Of a stretch of 64,000 nucleotides of DNA, positions 63,480-64,000 are shown in pieces (the stretch's first letter is position 1; each line of letters starts with the position of its first letter). The translations under genes and the position numbers were made by a program. This stretch comes from Strigops habroptila. Lineage: Eukaryota; Chordata; Aves; Psittaciformes; Psittacidae. The notes below the pieces were generated by a model, which saw only the letters and a program-made list of their open reading frames with translations, was not told the origin of the DNA and made no database searches. The stretch lies in the NCBI RefSeq assembly GCF_004027225.2, contig NC_044278.2, positions 56,847,743 to 56,911,742 on the forward strand. The letters are read 5' to 3'.

Positions 63480-63880
63480 GCCACCAACTGAAAAGCAGCT
63501 GAAAGTCACCCCCCCGGGGGATGCAGACCCCAACTGCTCCAGGCCCACCGGCTCTTGCACGCCGTGTCCCTGGACCTTGTCTTAAAATAATCGCTTTATC
63601 CCCTGGGGCAAAGGGCCCTCCCTGACCCCCTGCCCTGAAGGGCCACCCACCAGCCACCCAACCGCCCTGGCTGGCTGTTTAACGGCCAGACCTCTGAGGA
63701 CGCCCTGGTTCCGATTCAAAAACCACCACACAGCAACGGCAAGAGGGCGGCCACCAGCCATGCATGAAGGAACCGGCTGTAACGCCCCGCTGCCTGCCCC
63801 GGCCTGCGCTGAGCGCACTCGGTTAGTTTGAGCCCTCGCTGTGGCCATCGCAACCCTGCAGAGCACCTCAAGCTGGGTAA
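63480..63880. promoter_or_regulatory. GC- and CpG-enriched block, probable edge of a promoter
   Basis: This stretch is clearly richer in G+C and in CpG (about 20 by eye) than the AT-rich remainder. It lies upstream of the first VWA3B exons. In mammals TMEM131 and VWA3B are head to head, so a shared or adjacent CpG-island promoter is expected on this side. I see no TATA box. The open frames here look like a by-product of high GC. Confidence 0.4.
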
Positions 63881-64000
63881 CGTTTCAGATATGGCCTGTC
63901 CTGGGTTAAATGGCTTTTCTGCTCTGGAGGAGGGAAGCCCTGAAAAAGAGGAAGAGGGTGGGGATGGGTGCAGGGAGAACTTGAGGCATGGGGCAGAAGC

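Noticed and set aside
63367..63866. Minus-strand frames of 94-96 codons in the GC-rich block
   Set aside because: They are Gly/Ala/Arg-rich frames expected from high GC, and no splice partner fits.
1..64000. CRISPR arrays, tRNA or rRNA genes
   Set aside because: I found no regularly spaced repeats and no cloverleaf or rRNA sequence. The periodic ATAGAATC units are CR1 tails.

Overview
The window is nuclear DNA of a bird. The evidence is several CR1 LINE copies with the avian ATTCTATG-type 3' tail, one long CR1 with an open reading frame, an avian ERVL-type solo LTR, and a vertebrate gene split by GT-AG introns. I see no bacterial-style genes, operons, CRISPR arrays or rRNA.

One gene dominates. 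It runs on the minus strand from about 61.5 kb (possibly 62.9 kb) down to a stop codon at 12034-12036. I rebuilt 23 coding exons whose splice phases agree throughout. Together they encode about 1246 residues, plus a missing or uncertain N-terminus. In order the protein has an N-terminal region, a WL-GL-LT-DAL motif, a von Willebrand factor A domain with an intact MIDAS (DTSQS, then a Thr, then TDG), a linker, a second WL-GL-LT-DAL motif, helical and charged segments, a tandem Tudor-like block (DUF4537 type), a basic stretch and a Ser-rich tail. This matches VWA3B, whose human protein is, as I recall, about 1.29 kb of codons (1294 residues). In mammals VWA3B lies between TMEM131 (head to head) and CNGA3 (same strand, downstream). 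The GC- and CpG-enriched sequence at 63.5-63.9 kb fits the shared promoter side. No CNGA3 coding exon is visible to the left, so that gene, if present, lies beyond position 1.

Layout: 1-11.9 kb is 3' flank, with a dead CR1 at 3.0-4.15 kb and two unexplained open frames near 8.6 and 9.8 kb. 12.0-61.5 kb is the VWA3B gene. Its introns hold a long, 5'-truncated CR1 with an intact frame (24.5-26.96 kb), an ancient CR1/L3-type fragment (19.6 kb), a solo LTR (39.1-39.7 kb) and short CR1 3' ends (15.9, 37.3, 47.2, 49.9 and 56.4 kb). 61.5-64 kb is the 5' flank with candidate 5' exons.

The most unusual structure is at 33306-33561: two adjacent segments are each followed by their own inverted copy in the order B-A-B'-A'. 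It has short overlaps at every junction and looks like the product of repeated template switching. Other points of interest are a GC-AG intron, a CR1 tail that supplies most of a splice-acceptor region, and a 13-bp hairpin just upstream of an acceptor.
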